NCBI GenBank assembly: GCA_019358975.1 | Contig: JAHHIL010000048.1 | Coordinates: 1-44,745, forward strand | Direction of reading: 5' to 3' | Length of the DNA: 44,745 nucleotides | From: Trichocoleus desertorum ATA4-8-CV12 | GTDB lineage: Bacteria; Cyanobacteriota; Cyanobacteriia; FACHB-46 | Shown here: positions 17,107-26,055 of the stretch, one piece after another | Position numbering within the stretch: position 1 is the first letter of the stretch | How the letters are laid out: every line of letters begins with the position of its first letter | The notes under the pieces: generated by a model | The model's input: the letters and a program-made list of their open reading frames with translations, nothing else | Database searches by the model: none | Told to the model about the DNA's origin: nothing | Made by a program: the position numbers and the translations under genes

Positions 17107-18273
17107 ATGAAACAAACTCTGACATTGGCTTGCAAGCTTCAACCCACTCCTGAACAAAGCGCTAAAATCGACGCATTGTTGAAGGCGTTTGCTGACGCTT
17201 GCAATTTTGCAAATCAGACCGTCAAGCCATCCGTAACCAGCAAGACCACGATTCAAAATCTGGTTTATCAGCAGTTGCGAGAACAGTTTGGGTTGAGTGC
17301 AAATCAAGCTGTTAGAGTCTGTGCCAGGGTTGGAGCAAACCGTAAAACCGCAAAACTGAAAGACAGGCCAGTAAAAGCATTCAAGCCAACATCGGCTGAT
17401 TACGATGCGCGGATCTTTGCTTTCAGAGAAAAGGATTGGACGGTTAGCCTGACGCTTTTGGATGGAAGAGAGCATATCAAACTGGATGTTGGCAATTACC
17501 AGCAAGGCAAATTGAAGGGACGTAAACCCACTTCTGCCCAACTGTGCAAACATCGTGATGGCTTCCATTACATCCACATTCAACTGACTGACGAGGCTCC
17601 TGAACCTATCAAGTCTGACAAGGTGATTGGTGTCGATTTTGGTAGACGCGAAATTGCTAAAACCAGCACCGACAGGGGTTGGGATGCCAAACAGTTGAAT
17701 GGTATTCGGGATAGGTTTTCTAAAGTTAGAACGTCTCTCCAGATCAAAGCCTCGAAAGGCACAAGATCTACTCGCAGACGAGCGAGGAGTATCTTGAAAC
17801 GGCTGTCGGGCAGAGAGGGACGTTTTCAGCAATGGCTGAACCATTCCATCAGTGCATCCATCATCCGTGAGGCAAAGCAGCTTAACGCCATCATCGCCAT
17901 TGAGGATTTGACAGGCATTCGAGACAGAACGAACCAGCAACCCAGAAACAAAACCGAAAGGCGGCGTTCTAACAGTTGGGCATTCTATCAACTGCGTCAA
18001 TTCCTTGAATACAAAGGCATCAAAGAAGGTGTGAAAGTTGTTTTGGTCAATCCTGCCTACACGAGTCAGACCTGCAACCAGTGTTTGCACATTGGCTTGA
18101 GGACTGACAAAAAATTCAAGTGTGGGAATTGTGGATGGCATGGTGACGCTGACTTGAATGGGGCCAAAAATATTGCTGCTTTGGGGCTGTCGGTAACGCA
18201 GCCTAGAGGTTCGGAATTGTTTTGTTCGCTTGAGCGGGCAGTCTCAGGGCTACTGAAAGCCCCGTCGCTTTAG
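17107..18273 (+). CDS. tnpB: RNA-guided nuclease TnpB (IS200/IS605 family)
   Basis: 388 residues, full length. The RuvC-like site appears intact: GVDFG with Asp177, AIEDLTGIR with Glu266, and HGDADLNGAKNI with Asp347/Asp349. A zinc-finger pair lies between the last two (TCNQC and CGNCG). The N-terminus (KLQPTPEQSAKIDALLKAFADACNFAN) is the usual helical start. TnpB proteins use an omega/reRNA from the element's 3' end to cleave DNA beside a short target-adjacent motif. Here the stop codon sits inside the right-end hairpin, as expected if gene and guide-RNA scaffold overlap. The start is the ATG at 17107; an ATG at 17102 runs into a stop after one codon. Confidence 0.92.
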   Translation: MKQTLTLACKLQPTPEQSAKIDALLKAFADACNFANQTVKPSVTSKTTIQNLVYQQLREQFGLSANQAVRVCARVGANRKTAKLKDRPVKAFKPTSADYDARIFAFREKDWTVSLTLLDGREHIKLDVGNYQQGKLKGRKPTSAQLCKHRDGFHYIHIQLTDEAPEPIKSDKVIGVDFGRREIAKTSTDRGWDAKQLNGIRDRFSKVRTSLQIKASKGTRSTRRRARSILKRLSGREGRFQQWLNHSISASIIREAKQLNAIIAIEDLTGIRDRTNQQPRNKTERRRSNSWAFYQLRQFLEYKGIKEGVKVVLVNPAYTSQTCNQCLHIGLRTDKKFKCGNCGWHGDADLNGAKNIAALGLSVTQPRGSELFCSLERAVSGLLKAPSL

Positions 18274-18280
18274 CGCGGGG
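18260..18280 (+). ncRNA. Right-end hairpin / putative reRNA (omegaRNA) 3' scaffold
   Basis: CCCCG-T-CGC pairs with GCG-CGGGG around TTTA and overlaps the tnpB stop codon (18271-18273). In IS200/IS605 elements the guide RNA covers the tnpB 3' end and this hairpin, and the guide lies just outside the element. The guide would then start near 18285-18295. The exact boundary is inferred. Confidence 0.55.
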
Positions 18281-18290
18281 AAGTTTACAG

Positions 18291-18579
18291 GTCTGGTATT
18301 CCAGTAACCTCCTCAGCCAGCAACGACCCGTCCAGACCGTTGTTTTGAACAAGTACAAATCAGTGATTAGCATGTTTAACCTATTACGCACAAAGTTTTA
18401 CCCAAGCCACGATTCAGGCTTGGAACCCCCTACTTTATTTCAAGGTTCAGTGATTGGGCAGTGCGAATTACCGCTACTCTGCCTGAGCCAATTATACCTC
18501 GAATCCTTGCCATCAAAGGGTTTGAGAGTTTGAAGGTTTTGCAAAGATTGGCAATTTCGGAGGCGTCGTTCGCGCAGCG
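18291..18579. other. Intergenic region after the tnpB element
   Basis: No gene is seen. It holds two hairpins, CCAAGCC/GGCTTGG (18402-18423) and GGCAG/CTGCC with an inner GCG/CGC (18457-18483). CAGTGATT occurs twice (18361 and about 18448). Confidence 0.5.
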
Positions 18580-18661
18580 TTGCCGAAGGCAATACCTCGC
18601 TCAATTGCCGCCCCTATCCCCCTCACCGCCAAGCTTCGCTGTGGCGGGAGTCCCCCGGAGG
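18580..18661. repeat. Cluster of short palindromes abutting folC
   Basis: Three nested or adjacent inverted repeats are present: TTGCC-GAA-GGCAA (18580-18592), GGCAAT...ATTGCC (18588-18609) and CCGCCA...TGGCGG (18626-18647). They are followed by GGGAGTCCCCC. The composition and form resemble dispersed cyanobacterial repetitive palindromes. The cluster ends in the GGAGG that serves as the folC ribosome binding site. Confidence 0.65.
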
Positions 18662-18666
18662 TAAAG

Positions 18667-20079
18667 ATGGATTTGAAAGAGAAAGCGAGCGATGTGGTTC
18701 TACCTGAGGACAATCAGCAGACGCTAAACGTGGATGCTCTGCTCAACCGCTTTGGTAGTTTTGGGGTGCATTTGGGCTTAGAGAGAATCCATCGGCTTTT
18801 GGCAAACTTGGGTAATCCACATCAGCAAGTCCCCATCCTTCATGTGGCGGGATCGAATGGGAAAGGTTCTGTTTGTGCTTATATGTCGGCTGTGCTTGCA
18901 GAAGCTGGGTATCGGGTGGGTCGCTATACCTCGCCACACTTGGTAGATTGGGCCGAGCGAATTTGCCTGAATGAGCAACCCATTTCACCAGAAGCCTTTG
19001 CACAAGTTTTGCAGCAAGTAGAAGCCGCGATCGCCCCTGACCAGCCTTCGCCAACGCAGTTTGAAGTGATCACTGCGGCCATGTGGCTCTATTTCGCTCA
19101 GCAGCAAGTGGATATTGCCGTCGTTGAGGTGGGCTTAGGGGGGCGCTTGGATGCCACCAATGTTTGCGATCGCCCCTTAGTCAGCGTCATTACTTCTATC
19201 AGCCGGGAACATTGGCAACGCCTTGGCCCTACTCTCGCAGACATCGCCGGAGAAAAAGCTGGCATTCTCAAGCCCAACTGTCCTGCTGTCGTTGGCCCCT
19301 TGCCCCCAGACGCCCAAGCGGTTGTCGAAAAACGGATTGCAGAGCTGAACTGTCCTGCTGTTTGGCCGCAACCCGCGATCGAAATTCAACCCGGTTGGGC
19401 CGCAGTTGCCACTATTGCGAACTTATTCAGCTCAAAATCCAAAATCCAAAATCCAAAATCCAAAATCGAATATCCGTTGCCGCTTCCAGGCGCAGTGCAG
19501 TTGAGTAACTCCGCTTTGGCGATCGCCACATTACAAATCTTGCAGCAGCAGGGTTGGGAGATTCCCGATGAAGCCATTATTAGTGGCATTGCTAAAACGA
19601 AATGGCCCGGACGGCTCCAGTGGCTAACTTGGCGAGGGCACCGTTTGCTAGTCGATGGTGCCCACAATCCGGCGGGAGCTGAGGCGTTGCGGCAATATGT
19701 CGATCGGCATGGCGATCAACTTGGACAGGTATACGGCGATCGTTCCATTGTTTGGGTGGTAGGCATGATCGGCACCAAAGATCATGAAGAGGTGCTGCAA
19801 GCCTTATTGCGCCCTAACGATCAATTGCATCTAGTGCCCGTCCCAGATCATGAGCCTGTGGATCTCGACCAGTTAACTGATTTAGCACAGCGGATTTGTC
19901 CCCAATTAGTGGCTTGTGAAACTTATCCAGATCTAGAGTTGGGGCTACAAGCCGCGACCCAAAACGCCAAAGGGGCAGGCGATCAACCTACCCCTGGTGC
20001 TTTAGTTGTATTGGCTGGTTCGCTTTACTTGCTAGGTGACTTCTTTAAGCGATTCCAGCAGGATTTGGGTGCTGTTTAA
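18667..20079 (+). CDS. folC: Folylpolyglutamate synthase / dihydrofolate synthase
   Basis: 470 residues from the ATG at 18667, chosen because GGAGG (18657-18661) lies five bases upstream and homology begins soon after (LNRFGSFGVHLGLERIHRLL). It adds glutamate to dihydropteroate and folates. Motifs include the Mur-ligase P-loop HVAGSNGKGSV, YTSPHL, EVGLGGRLDATN and the C-terminal VDGAHNPAGAEALR. A 35-bp AAAATCC-type tandem repeat lies in frame and encodes SSKSKIQNPKSKIE near residue 257, between the catalytic core strands and AVQLSNSALAIATLQ. The 3' end overlaps the convergent binding-protein gene in TTTAA. Confidence 0.93.
   Translation: MDLKEKASDVVLPEDNQQTLNVDALLNRFGSFGVHLGLERIHRLLANLGNPHQQVPILHVAGSNGKGSVCAYMSAVLAEAGYRVGRYTSPHLVDWAERICLNEQPISPEAFAQVLQQVEAAIAPDQPSPTQFEVITAAMWLYFAQQQVDIAVVEVGLGGRLDATNVCDRPLVSVITSISREHWQRLGPTLADIAGEKAGILKPNCPAVVGPLPPDAQAVVEKRIAELNCPAVWPQPAIEIQPGWAAVATIANLFSSKSKIQNPKSKIEYPLPLPGAVQLSNSALAIATLQILQQQGWEIPDEAIISGIAKTKWPGRLQWLTWRGHRLLVDGAHNPAGAEALRQYVDRHGDQLGQVYGDRSIVWVVGMIGTKDHEEVLQALLRPNDQLHLVPVPDHEPVDLDQLTDLAQRICPQLVACETYPDLELGLQAATQNAKGAGDQPTPGALVVLAGSLYLLGDFFKRFQQDLGAV
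19434..19468 (+). repeat. Heptamer tandem repeat AAAATCC x4 + AAAATCG inside folC
   Basis: Four perfect AAAATCC units and a fifth ending in G lie within the folC reading frame. This repeat class is usually intergenic in cyanobacteria. Because the unit is 7 bp, gain or loss of one copy would shift the frame. Confidence 0.92.
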
Positions 20080-21380
20080 GCTCCTCTACGTTGGTTCCAC
20101 TCTTTTTCGGCATCCGCGATCGCTTGATCCACCGTTTTCTCACCCAGCATGGCAGCTTGCAGATTGTCGTAAATGGTTTTTTGCAGTTGCTTTACGTCCT
20201 TCATAGCGGGGACTAGTACTTCGGCATCTTTCATCTGCCCTGCACTAATAGAGCGAGCCTTGTCTACCGGAGTGGCGTTGGTAGGCAGGGTTTTGAAGTA
20301 GCTATCTTCAAGCGCTTGTACAGTCGAGGGCAGCACATTTGCTTCTTTAGCAAAGGTAAGTTGGTTGTCATTGTTGGTGACGTACAAAGCAAACTTTACG
20401 GCTGCATCAGGATGCTTGGTGTCGCGAGGAACGACTAGATTCATCACCGCCACATTTTTCTTGCCTGTGTCTCCGGTGATTTGCGGGGCAGAAGCAGAGG
20501 CTTGAGCCACAGCAGGAGCATTTTTCGCGATCGTGTTGAGGAATTCTGCGCCAGAGGCCAGGATCGCAGTCTCGCCTTGCTGATACAGGTCAATGGCGTG
20601 GCGGTGTCCTTGCGTCAGCACTTCGCGGGGTAAAGCGCCGTTTTTATATAGATCCACCCAATATTGAAAGGCAGCTTTGCCTTGGGGGGTATTAAAAGCA
20701 GCTTTGCCTTGTTCATCGACTAACTGAACACCCATCTGCACAAAAGATTCCATCACCTCGCCAGAGTCTTCCGGGACTACCGTGGCAAAGAAGGCGTACT
20801 TACCCGTTTTGTCTTTAATTTGTTTAGCGACTGTGGCTAGTTCAGCGTAGGTGGTTGGTGGTTGGCTGATTCCTGCTTGTTTCAACAAGTCAGTGTTGTA
20901 AATCGCCACTCGCGTTGTCAGATACCAAGGAATGCCAAAGCTTTGATTACTCAGTGTGCTAGCTTTCCAAATATTAGGAAGATATTGCTGGCGCACCTCA
21001 GCGGGAATTTTTTCATCCAAGTTTAACCAGGCATTGCGAGCGGCAAGCTGAGAGGCAAAACCTGGATTGAGGTTGACCACATCGGGGGCAGTCTTGGCTG
21101 AAACGGCAGTGAGAATTTTGCTCTCCATCGCTGCCCAGGGCACATCTACCCAACGCACCTTTATGTCAGGATTTTCGGTTTCAAACTTACCAATTAGTTG
21201 GTTGAAATAGTCGGTGAATTGAGGCTGCAACTGCATTGTCCAGAACTCAATTTCTTGTTTGCCACCTGCTGTTTGGTTATTGCCATTAGAGGAGGGGCCT
21301 GTGCCACAACTCACCACCCAGCTCAAAAGCAAGCCTAGTAAGGCAAAAATACCAAATTGTCTCCAGCGTCTCATGCTCAT
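20076..21380 (-). CDS. Family 1 extracellular solute-binding lipoprotein (sugar ABC type)
   Basis: About 434 residues from the ATG at 21380 (MSMRRWRQFG); the open frame reaches 21461, but the earlier part lacks signal character. A hydrophobic stretch ends in the lipobox VVSC. The mature protein has MalE/UgpB-type features: EIEFWTMQLQP, VRWVDVPWAAMESKILTAVS, APDVVNLN and PWYLTTRVAIYNTDLLKQAG. It should bind a sugar or glycerol-3-phosphate-like ligand at the periplasmic face. No permease or ATPase gene is adjacent, so the partner transporter must be encoded elsewhere. It ends inside the folC stop region (convergent overlap). purT lies upstream on the same strand. Confidence 0.88.
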   Translation of the reverse strand: MSMRRWRQFGIFALLGLLLSWVVSCGTGPSSNGNNQTAGGKQEIEFWTMQLQPQFTDYFNQLIGKFETENPDIKVRWVDVPWAAMESKILTAVSAKTAPDVVNLNPGFASQLAARNAWLNLDEKIPAEVRQQYLPNIWKASTLSNQSFGIPWYLTTRVAIYNTDLLKQAGISQPPTTYAELATVAKQIKDKTGKYAFFATVVPEDSGEVMESFVQMGVQLVDEQGKAAFNTPQGKAAFQYWVDLYKNGALPREVLTQGHRHAIDLYQQGETAILASGAEFLNTIAKNAPAVAQASASAPQITGDTGKKNVAVMNLVVPRDTKHPDAAVKFALYVTNNDNQLTFAKEANVLPSTVQALEDSYFKTLPTNATPVDKARSISAGQMKDAEVLVPAMKDVKQLQKTIYDNLQAAMLGEKTVDQAIADAEKEWNQRRGA

Positions 21381-21432
21381 AATTCCACATCGGTTGAGTA
21401 CTGCCCAATCTCCTGATTCAAGGTAGCTACCA

Positions 21433-22656
21433 CTACACCACAATTTTGACGGCAGCTGCACTAGCTTTGGCTCGTTCTCTAGCTTCGTCGGTTGTTGTCC
21501 CTAAAGCTAAAGCAACACCCATGCGTCGCTGGCGATGACACAAAGGCTTGCCAAAAATACGAATCTTGCTGGTAGGCACTTGTAAAGCGGTATCCACGCC
21601 GACGTAGCGAGGAGCATCACCTGCTTCGGACGCTAAAATCACGGCGGAAGCTCCTGGTCGAATCAGTTCAATTTCGCCAATCGGCAGTCCTGCGATCGCC
21701 CGGACATGCAGCTCAAACTCTGACATATTCTGGCTAATCATCGTCACCATACCTGTATCGTGGGGGCGAGGGCTGACTTCACTGAAATAAACCGTTTGCG
21801 CTCCCGCTGGATCACCTTGAATAAACAGCTCCACCCCAAAAAGGCCCCAGCCTCCTAGGGCTTCGGTAATTTGACGACCGATGGCATGACACTGCTCTAG
21901 TGTCTCTGGGTTCAACGGGCAAGGTTGCCAAGACTCTCGATAGTCGCCATCTACCTGAATGTGCCCAATGGGGGGACAAAAATGAGTGCCATCGACCGCG
22001 CGCACCGTCAGCAGTGTGATTTCGGTGTGGAACTCAACAAAGCCCTCCACAATGATGCGGCGATTTTGGGCTCTGCCTCCCGACTGGGCGTATTGCCAAG
22101 CGGCATCAATTTCAGCCTCAGTTCGGACAATACTTTGCCCCTTCCCCGAAGAACTCATGACAGGTTTGACGACACAAGGGAGCCCCAGTTCCGCGATCGC
22201 CTGCTGATATTCCGCCTCGCTATCTGCAAAACGATAAGGCGAAGTCTTTAATCTCAGCTCCTCAGCCGCTAACCGCCGAATGCCTTCACGATTCATGGTC
22301 AAGTTTGTGGCTCGTGCGGTGGGAATCACGCGCCAGCCTTCCTGCTCTAGCTCTACCAGGGTTGCAGTGGCGATCGCTTCCACTTCGGGCACAATCCAAT
22401 CTGGCTTTTCCCGCTCAATTAAGTGCCGCAACTTCGCACCGTCTAGCATATCCACTTCATGCGATCGATGCGCTATCTGCATCGCGGGGGCATTGGCATA
22501 GAAATCAACCGCAATCACCTCCAGCCCCAACCGCATCGCCTCGATCGCCACTTCTTTGCCCAACTCTCCAGAGCCTAGCAGCATGAGGCGTCGCCCACTT
22601 GAGGTTAACGGGGTTCCCCAGGCTTGGCCTTCCTGGCGTGATGGCACAGCATTCAT
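21433..22656 (-). CDS. purT: Formate-dependent phosphoribosylglycinamide formyltransferase 2
   Basis: 407-residue ATP-grasp enzyme that makes formyl-GAR from GAR, formate and ATP in purine synthesis, bypassing formyl-tetrahydrofolate. Conserved parts are [21 protein letters not shown] near the N-terminus, [10 protein letters not shown], the ATP-grasp strand [40 protein letters not shown] and [13 protein letters not shown]. It matches PurT in order and length. The ATG at 22656 is the start of the frame; a later start before GRRLMLLG is possible but less likely. The 3' end is about 50 bases from the start of the binding-protein gene, so the two could share a transcript. Confidence 0.95.
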   Translation of the reverse strand: MNAVPSRQEGQAWGTPLTSSGRRLMLLGSGELGKEVAIEAMRLGLEVIAVDFYANAPAMQIAHRSHEVDMLDGAKLRHLIEREKPDWIVPEVEAIATATLVELEQEGWRVIPTARATNLTMNREGIRRLAAEELRLKTSPYRFADSEAEYQQAIAELGLPCVVKPVMSSSGKGQSIVRTEAEIDAAWQYAQSGGRAQNRRIIVEGFVEFHTEITLLTVRAVDGTHFCPPIGHIQVDGDYRESWQPCPLNPETLEQCHAIGRQITEALGGWGLFGVELFIQGDPAGAQTVYFSEVSPRPHDTGMVTMISQNMSEFELHVRAIAGLPIGEIELIRPGASAVILASEAGDAPRYVGVDTALQVPTSKIRIFGKPLCHRQRRMGVALALGTTTDEARERAKASAAAVKIVV

Positions 22657-23352
22657 AATTTAACCGTCTGTATTTTTCTCTTTTTTATATATACTTTCAA
22701 GCAGCCCTTCTGCGGAGGTAGGTGCTCAGGAGTGACGCAACGCTTTTTCGCTTCCTACATAGCCAAAGAAGGACATTGTGTAGCTTGTCGGGAACAATTA
22801 ACCCTAAGATAAGCGTCACACCAGTGATTTGCTAAAGGGGAAAACACCTATTTCGTCGATAGGTTACCCCAAATTTCGGGTGCGCTTGTTTGCAGTATGA
22901 ATCCTTCCTCACCGTAGCGGATTACCTCAATTTTTGAAGAGGTGTACGCAATTTTCACAATTGTGTGTAATATCGCTGGTAAGTTGAGTTGGATTGAGAT
23001 CAACAGGAGAGAGTTGCCCCTTCGCTCAGTTCCCCAAAAACAAACTTTTTGGCAAGTTCAAATTGAGCTTATTGGGGATAAAAAGCTAGAAACATTAGGA
23101 AAGGAAAACAACTGTTTTCTTCCCTTTGTCAAATAGTATTGCTTTAGCTGATGTTTTCTGCCGAAGACACAAGCCGCAATCTATTGGCAGCTCGCTTTTT
23201 GTTGATGATATTTTTTAAGGTTTGTATCCTTCTAAGCAGCATGGTAATTCTGCAATAAATTAGTTACCATACATCGGCATCCATCTCACTGTAGCCATTG
23301 TCTCTGGCCTCACCTAACTAACTAAACTGATACGACTGAGTGGATAAATGCT
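22657..23352. promoter_or_regulatory. Long leader between purT and pilM (about 700 bp)
   Basis: Both flanking genes read outward, so both promoters lie here. I see small hairpins ACCTAT/ATAGGT (22846-22864) and ACCC/GGGT (about 22866-22881). There is a weak 64-codon open frame (22942-23136) without recognisable protein. The part nearest pilM may be a long 5' untranslated region. Confidence 0.45.
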
Positions 23353-24462
23353 GTGGTTAACACATTGAAAGGTCTATTTTCAAAGCGTACGAAAGGGGTT
23401 GGTATAGAGATCACCCCCGAACGAGTTAATATTGCCCAAGTGCGAAAGCAGGGACAGGCATTCAAATTAGTCACTCTGTCTTCTGTAGAGGTGCCAGAGG
23501 GAATATTTCAGGAGGGCCAAATTGCGGACCCGACTGCAATGGCTGGCTTGATTCAATCTGCCTTGGCTGAAAACAAAATTAAAGTCAAGCGGGCAGCGAC
23601 AGCGATCCCATCACGGGAAGCGGTAACTCGCCTGATTCCCGTCCCGGCTGAATTAGATGACCGGGAGCTGCGGGAAATGGTCTTGAATCAAGAGGCGGGT
23701 CTTTATTTGACCTTTCCTAGAGAAGAGGCTGATGTCGATTACCAAAAGCTCGGCTTCTTTGTAGATGAGGATGGCATTGAAAAGGTTCAAGTTTTGCTCG
23801 TCGCCACACGCAAGGAAGTTACAGATACTTATATCAGTACGTTTGAGCAAGCAGGGTTGCAACTGGACGTTTTAGAAACTAGCAGCTTCGCCTTGATTCG
23901 GACGATTCGAGAGCAACTGCGGCAATTTGCCCCTCAAGAGGCAGTAGCGATCGCTGACGTTCAGTTTGAAAGTACAGAAATTTCCATCGTGGTAGATGGG
24001 GTTCCCCAATTCTCTCGCACCGTTCCCATTGGAACTTTTCAGATTCAAAGTGCTTTAAGTCGGGCCATGAACCTACCCCCTAGTCGCAATACTGATTTGC
24101 TTCAAGGTATGACGATTCCAATTACTCCCACCGATACTATTGGTGGCACGACTAAAATGGGGGGTACCAATCCAGGTACGGCTGCCATGCTGAGAGTTCT
24201 AGGAGAACTAGCAGACGAGCTACGTCGTTCCATCGATTTCTATCTCAACCAAGGTGAAAACTTGGAAGTGGCGCAGCTCCTCTTGGCAGGCCCAGGAGGT
24301 GGGATTGGTCAGCTAGATGAATTCTTCACTCAACGACTCAGTTTGCCTGCAAGTCAGGTTGACCCAATTGCAGCGCTTTCATTAGAGGTTGAACAAGAAA
24401 TTCCCCTGGTTCAACGACCTGGATTAGGGGTAGTGCTAGGTCTAGGATTGCGGGAGATCTGA
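23353..24462 (+). CDS. pilM: Type IV pilus assembly protein PilM
   Basis: 369-residue actin-like (FtsA-fold) cytoplasmic ATPase that docks to the PilN N-terminus in the type IV pilus alignment complex. It shows VGIEITPERVNIAQV at the start, a phosphate-binding ADVQFESTEISIV segment and GPGGGIGQLDEFF near the C-terminus. The start is a GTG at 23353; an ATG five bases before it is out of frame. It begins the pilMNOQ operon, which powers twitching/phototaxis and DNA uptake in cyanobacteria. The next gene, pilN, begins 4 bases after the stop. Confidence 0.95.
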   Translation: MVNTLKGLFSKRTKGVGIEITPERVNIAQVRKQGQAFKLVTLSSVEVPEGIFQEGQIADPTAMAGLIQSALAENKIKVKRAATAIPSREAVTRLIPVPAELDDRELREMVLNQEAGLYLTFPREEADVDYQKLGFFVDEDGIEKVQVLLVATRKEVTDTYISTFEQAGLQLDVLETSSFALIRTIREQLRQFAPQEAVAIADVQFESTEISIVVDGVPQFSRTVPIGTFQIQSALSRAMNLPPSRNTDLLQGMTIPITPTDTIGGTTKMGGTNPGTAAMLRVLGELADELRRSIDFYLNQGENLEVAQLLLAGPGGGIGQLDEFFTQRLSLPASQVDPIAALSLEVEQEIPLVQRPGLGVVLGLGLREI

Positions 24463-24466
24463 ACCA

Positions 24467-25252
24467 ATGTATAGTCTCGACGTTAATTTTCTCAATGACC
24501 GACCGGAATATCGACCGGATGTAAAGGGTGGGCCTGCTCGTCCTAAAGCCACGCCTGGTAGCATGGCACCCTTATTTCTAGGGGTCGCAGCGGGTGTTTT
24601 TCTTCCTGTTGCCATGGTGGTTCTGTGGCTAGTGCTACAAAACAGAAATGCAGAGCTAGTGACGCGGATTGATACCTTGAATGCGCAACTAGGTGAATTG
24701 CAAAAAGCGGATGAGAAGGTAGCTGCCATTAATACCCAGGCAAGCCAAATTAAGGCTGAAACCGATGCGTTGGCAACAGTTTTTAATCAAATCAAGCCTT
24801 GGTCTGCTATGTTGCAGGATATTCGCGATCGCGTTCCGGTGGGGGTACAGGTAAGCACCATTCAAGAAACTGATGCTCCTGCTGCTACCCCTCAGAATCC
24901 CAGCCCTGCGCCCAAGGTAGAAATCTCAGGCGTTGCCCGTTCTTTTAACGATGTCAATGACTTCTTACTCACTTTACAGAAGTCGCCTTTCCTGAAATCT
25001 ACTGAAACGCAGTTGGTAGGTGCTGACTTAAGAGATAACCCGACTCAAATTGAGGTTCGCCAAGACCCCACACCTCAAACCACTACTCCTGATGTCCAAG
25101 TGAAGTTGCCACAAGTGGTGTCTTATAAAATTCAAACGAGCTTGAGCGATGTTCCTGCCTCTGATTTGCTGAGAGAGCTAGATCGCAAAGGGGCCGTAGG
25201 GCTGGTTACTCGCATCAGAACGCTTCAACAGAAAGGAGTCATTCAACCATGA
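24467..25252 (+). CDS. pilN: Type IV pilus assembly protein PilN
   Basis: 261 residues. The cytoplasmic N-terminal motif MYSLDVNFLNDRPEY corresponds to the conserved INLLP-like PilM-binding peptide. One membrane helix lies at about 35-57, followed by a coiled coil (RIDTLNAQLGELQKADEKVAA) and a periplasmic ferredoxin-like domain (VEISGVARSFNDVNDFLLTLQKS). Pro/Thr/Gln-rich linkers interrupt the periplasmic part. The stop overlaps the pilO start (ATGA). Confidence 0.92.
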   Translation: MYSLDVNFLNDRPEYRPDVKGGPARPKATPGSMAPLFLGVAAGVFLPVAMVVLWLVLQNRNAELVTRIDTLNAQLGELQKADEKVAAINTQASQIKAETDALATVFNQIKPWSAMLQDIRDRVPVGVQVSTIQETDAPAATPQNPSPAPKVEISGVARSFNDVNDFLLTLQKSPFLKSTETQLVGADLRDNPTQIEVRQDPTPQTTTPDVQVKLPQVVSYKIQTSLSDVPASDLLRELDRKGAVGLVTRIRTLQQKGVIQP

Positions 25253-25989
25253 CTATCAGTGGAGATTTTGTCCCTTCCGATGGCAGAGACTTTGGCTCCG
25301 AGCCTGCCTATCCTACAATCTTTGGGGTCGCCTTAACTCCTACAGTCAGTGGGGCTCTGGTGGCTGTCTTAGGCATTGGAGCCGCTGCCTATCTACTGCT
25401 TAACCAAGTGCAGCCAGCTTGGGAGCAGAACCAGAGCCTCCAAGCTGAAGTGGAGCAAAAAGAGACTCAAATTCAGCAACGAGGAAATATCCAGAAAAAA
25501 ATTGATGCAGCTAACAAGAACCTAGAACAAACACAACAACGCCGCACAGAGGTTTATGCTTTGTTCGCGGATGAAAGGACATTAGATACGTTGCTGCTTG
25601 ATCTCAATCGCTTAGTTAATGCTAGACAGGCAAAGTTAAGTAGCTTCACTCCTTCTCAAGAGCCAGCCACTGTGATCAGTGACGGTTCTTTGGGAGCAGC
25701 GGTGAATGGCAAACTGAAGCGGAAAGAGATCACCGTCAACTTGGAAGGCAGCTACGAACAAACTCAGTCAATTATGCGGAGTGTGGAGCGTTTACAACCG
25801 CTCCTACTAGTCAAGAGTTTCAACTCTCAACTAGATCAGTCAACGCAGAAAATTACTGTAGATCGCCGAGGCCGCTTGATTCCGGTTGGACGCCCTGAAA
25901 CTACCTTAAAAACATCCTTTAAGTTGCAGGCACTACTGCCACTGAGTCCGCAGGAAGCAGCAGCAGCGACACCATCACCTGCGAAGTAA
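25249..25989 (+). CDS. pilO: Type IV pilus assembly protein PilO
   Basis: 246 residues with one N-terminal membrane helix (about 32-52), a coiled coil (SLQAEVEQKETQIQQRGNI) and a periplasmic domain (KRKEITVNLEGSYEQTQSIMRSVERLQPLL) typical of PilO. It pairs with PilN to link inner-membrane PilM to the outer-membrane secretin. It starts at the ATGA overlapping the pilN stop. No pilP follows, in keeping with cyanobacterial pil clusters. Confidence 0.92.
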   Translation: MTISGDFVPSDGRDFGSEPAYPTIFGVALTPTVSGALVAVLGIGAAAYLLLNQVQPAWEQNQSLQAEVEQKETQIQQRGNIQKKIDAANKNLEQTQQRRTEVYALFADERTLDTLLLDLNRLVNARQAKLSSFTPSQEPATVISDGSLGAAVNGKLKRKEITVNLEGSYEQTQSIMRSVERLQPLLLVKSFNSQLDQSTQKITVDRRGRLIPVGRPETTLKTSFKLQALLPLSPQEAAAATPSPAK

Positions 25990-26055
25990 CGTGAATGGCT
26001 TTTGAGTGTGGAGCCGAAATAGGTTGAGATTTCCATTTTTTGAGAGGAGGGAACT

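Larger units (their letters stand above)
16990..18290 (+). mobile_element. IS200/IS605-type element carrying only tnpB
   Basis: The boundaries are approximate. At the left are two hairpins: CCCTGC/GCAGGG (17007-17012 with 17022-17027, loop containing CTTTAG) and GCGGCT/AGCCGC (17044-17057). At the right is the hairpin at 18260-18280. Only the tnpB gene lies between; no tnpA transposase is present, so mobility would need TnpA in trans. The element contains no exact HIP1 site. Confidence 0.75.

Noticed and set aside
17077-18141. 354-codon open frame on the minus strand opposite tnpB
   Set aside because: It is a shadow of tnpB: the sense strand has all TnpB motifs, while the antisense product has no recognisable domain and is Cys/Ser/Phe-rich as expected from reverse reading.
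18402-18490. tRNA-like segment (minus strand GGTATAATTGGCTCAGGCAG... with GGGGTTCCAAGCC)
   Set aside because: The D-arm-like and T-arm-like pieces are suggestive but the acceptor 3' half and a proper anticodon arm are absent. Plain hairpins explain it.
22942-23136. 64-codon ORF in the pilM leader
   Set aside because: It has no convincing ribosome binding site, no recognisable family and an unusual residue pattern. It is more likely leader sequence.
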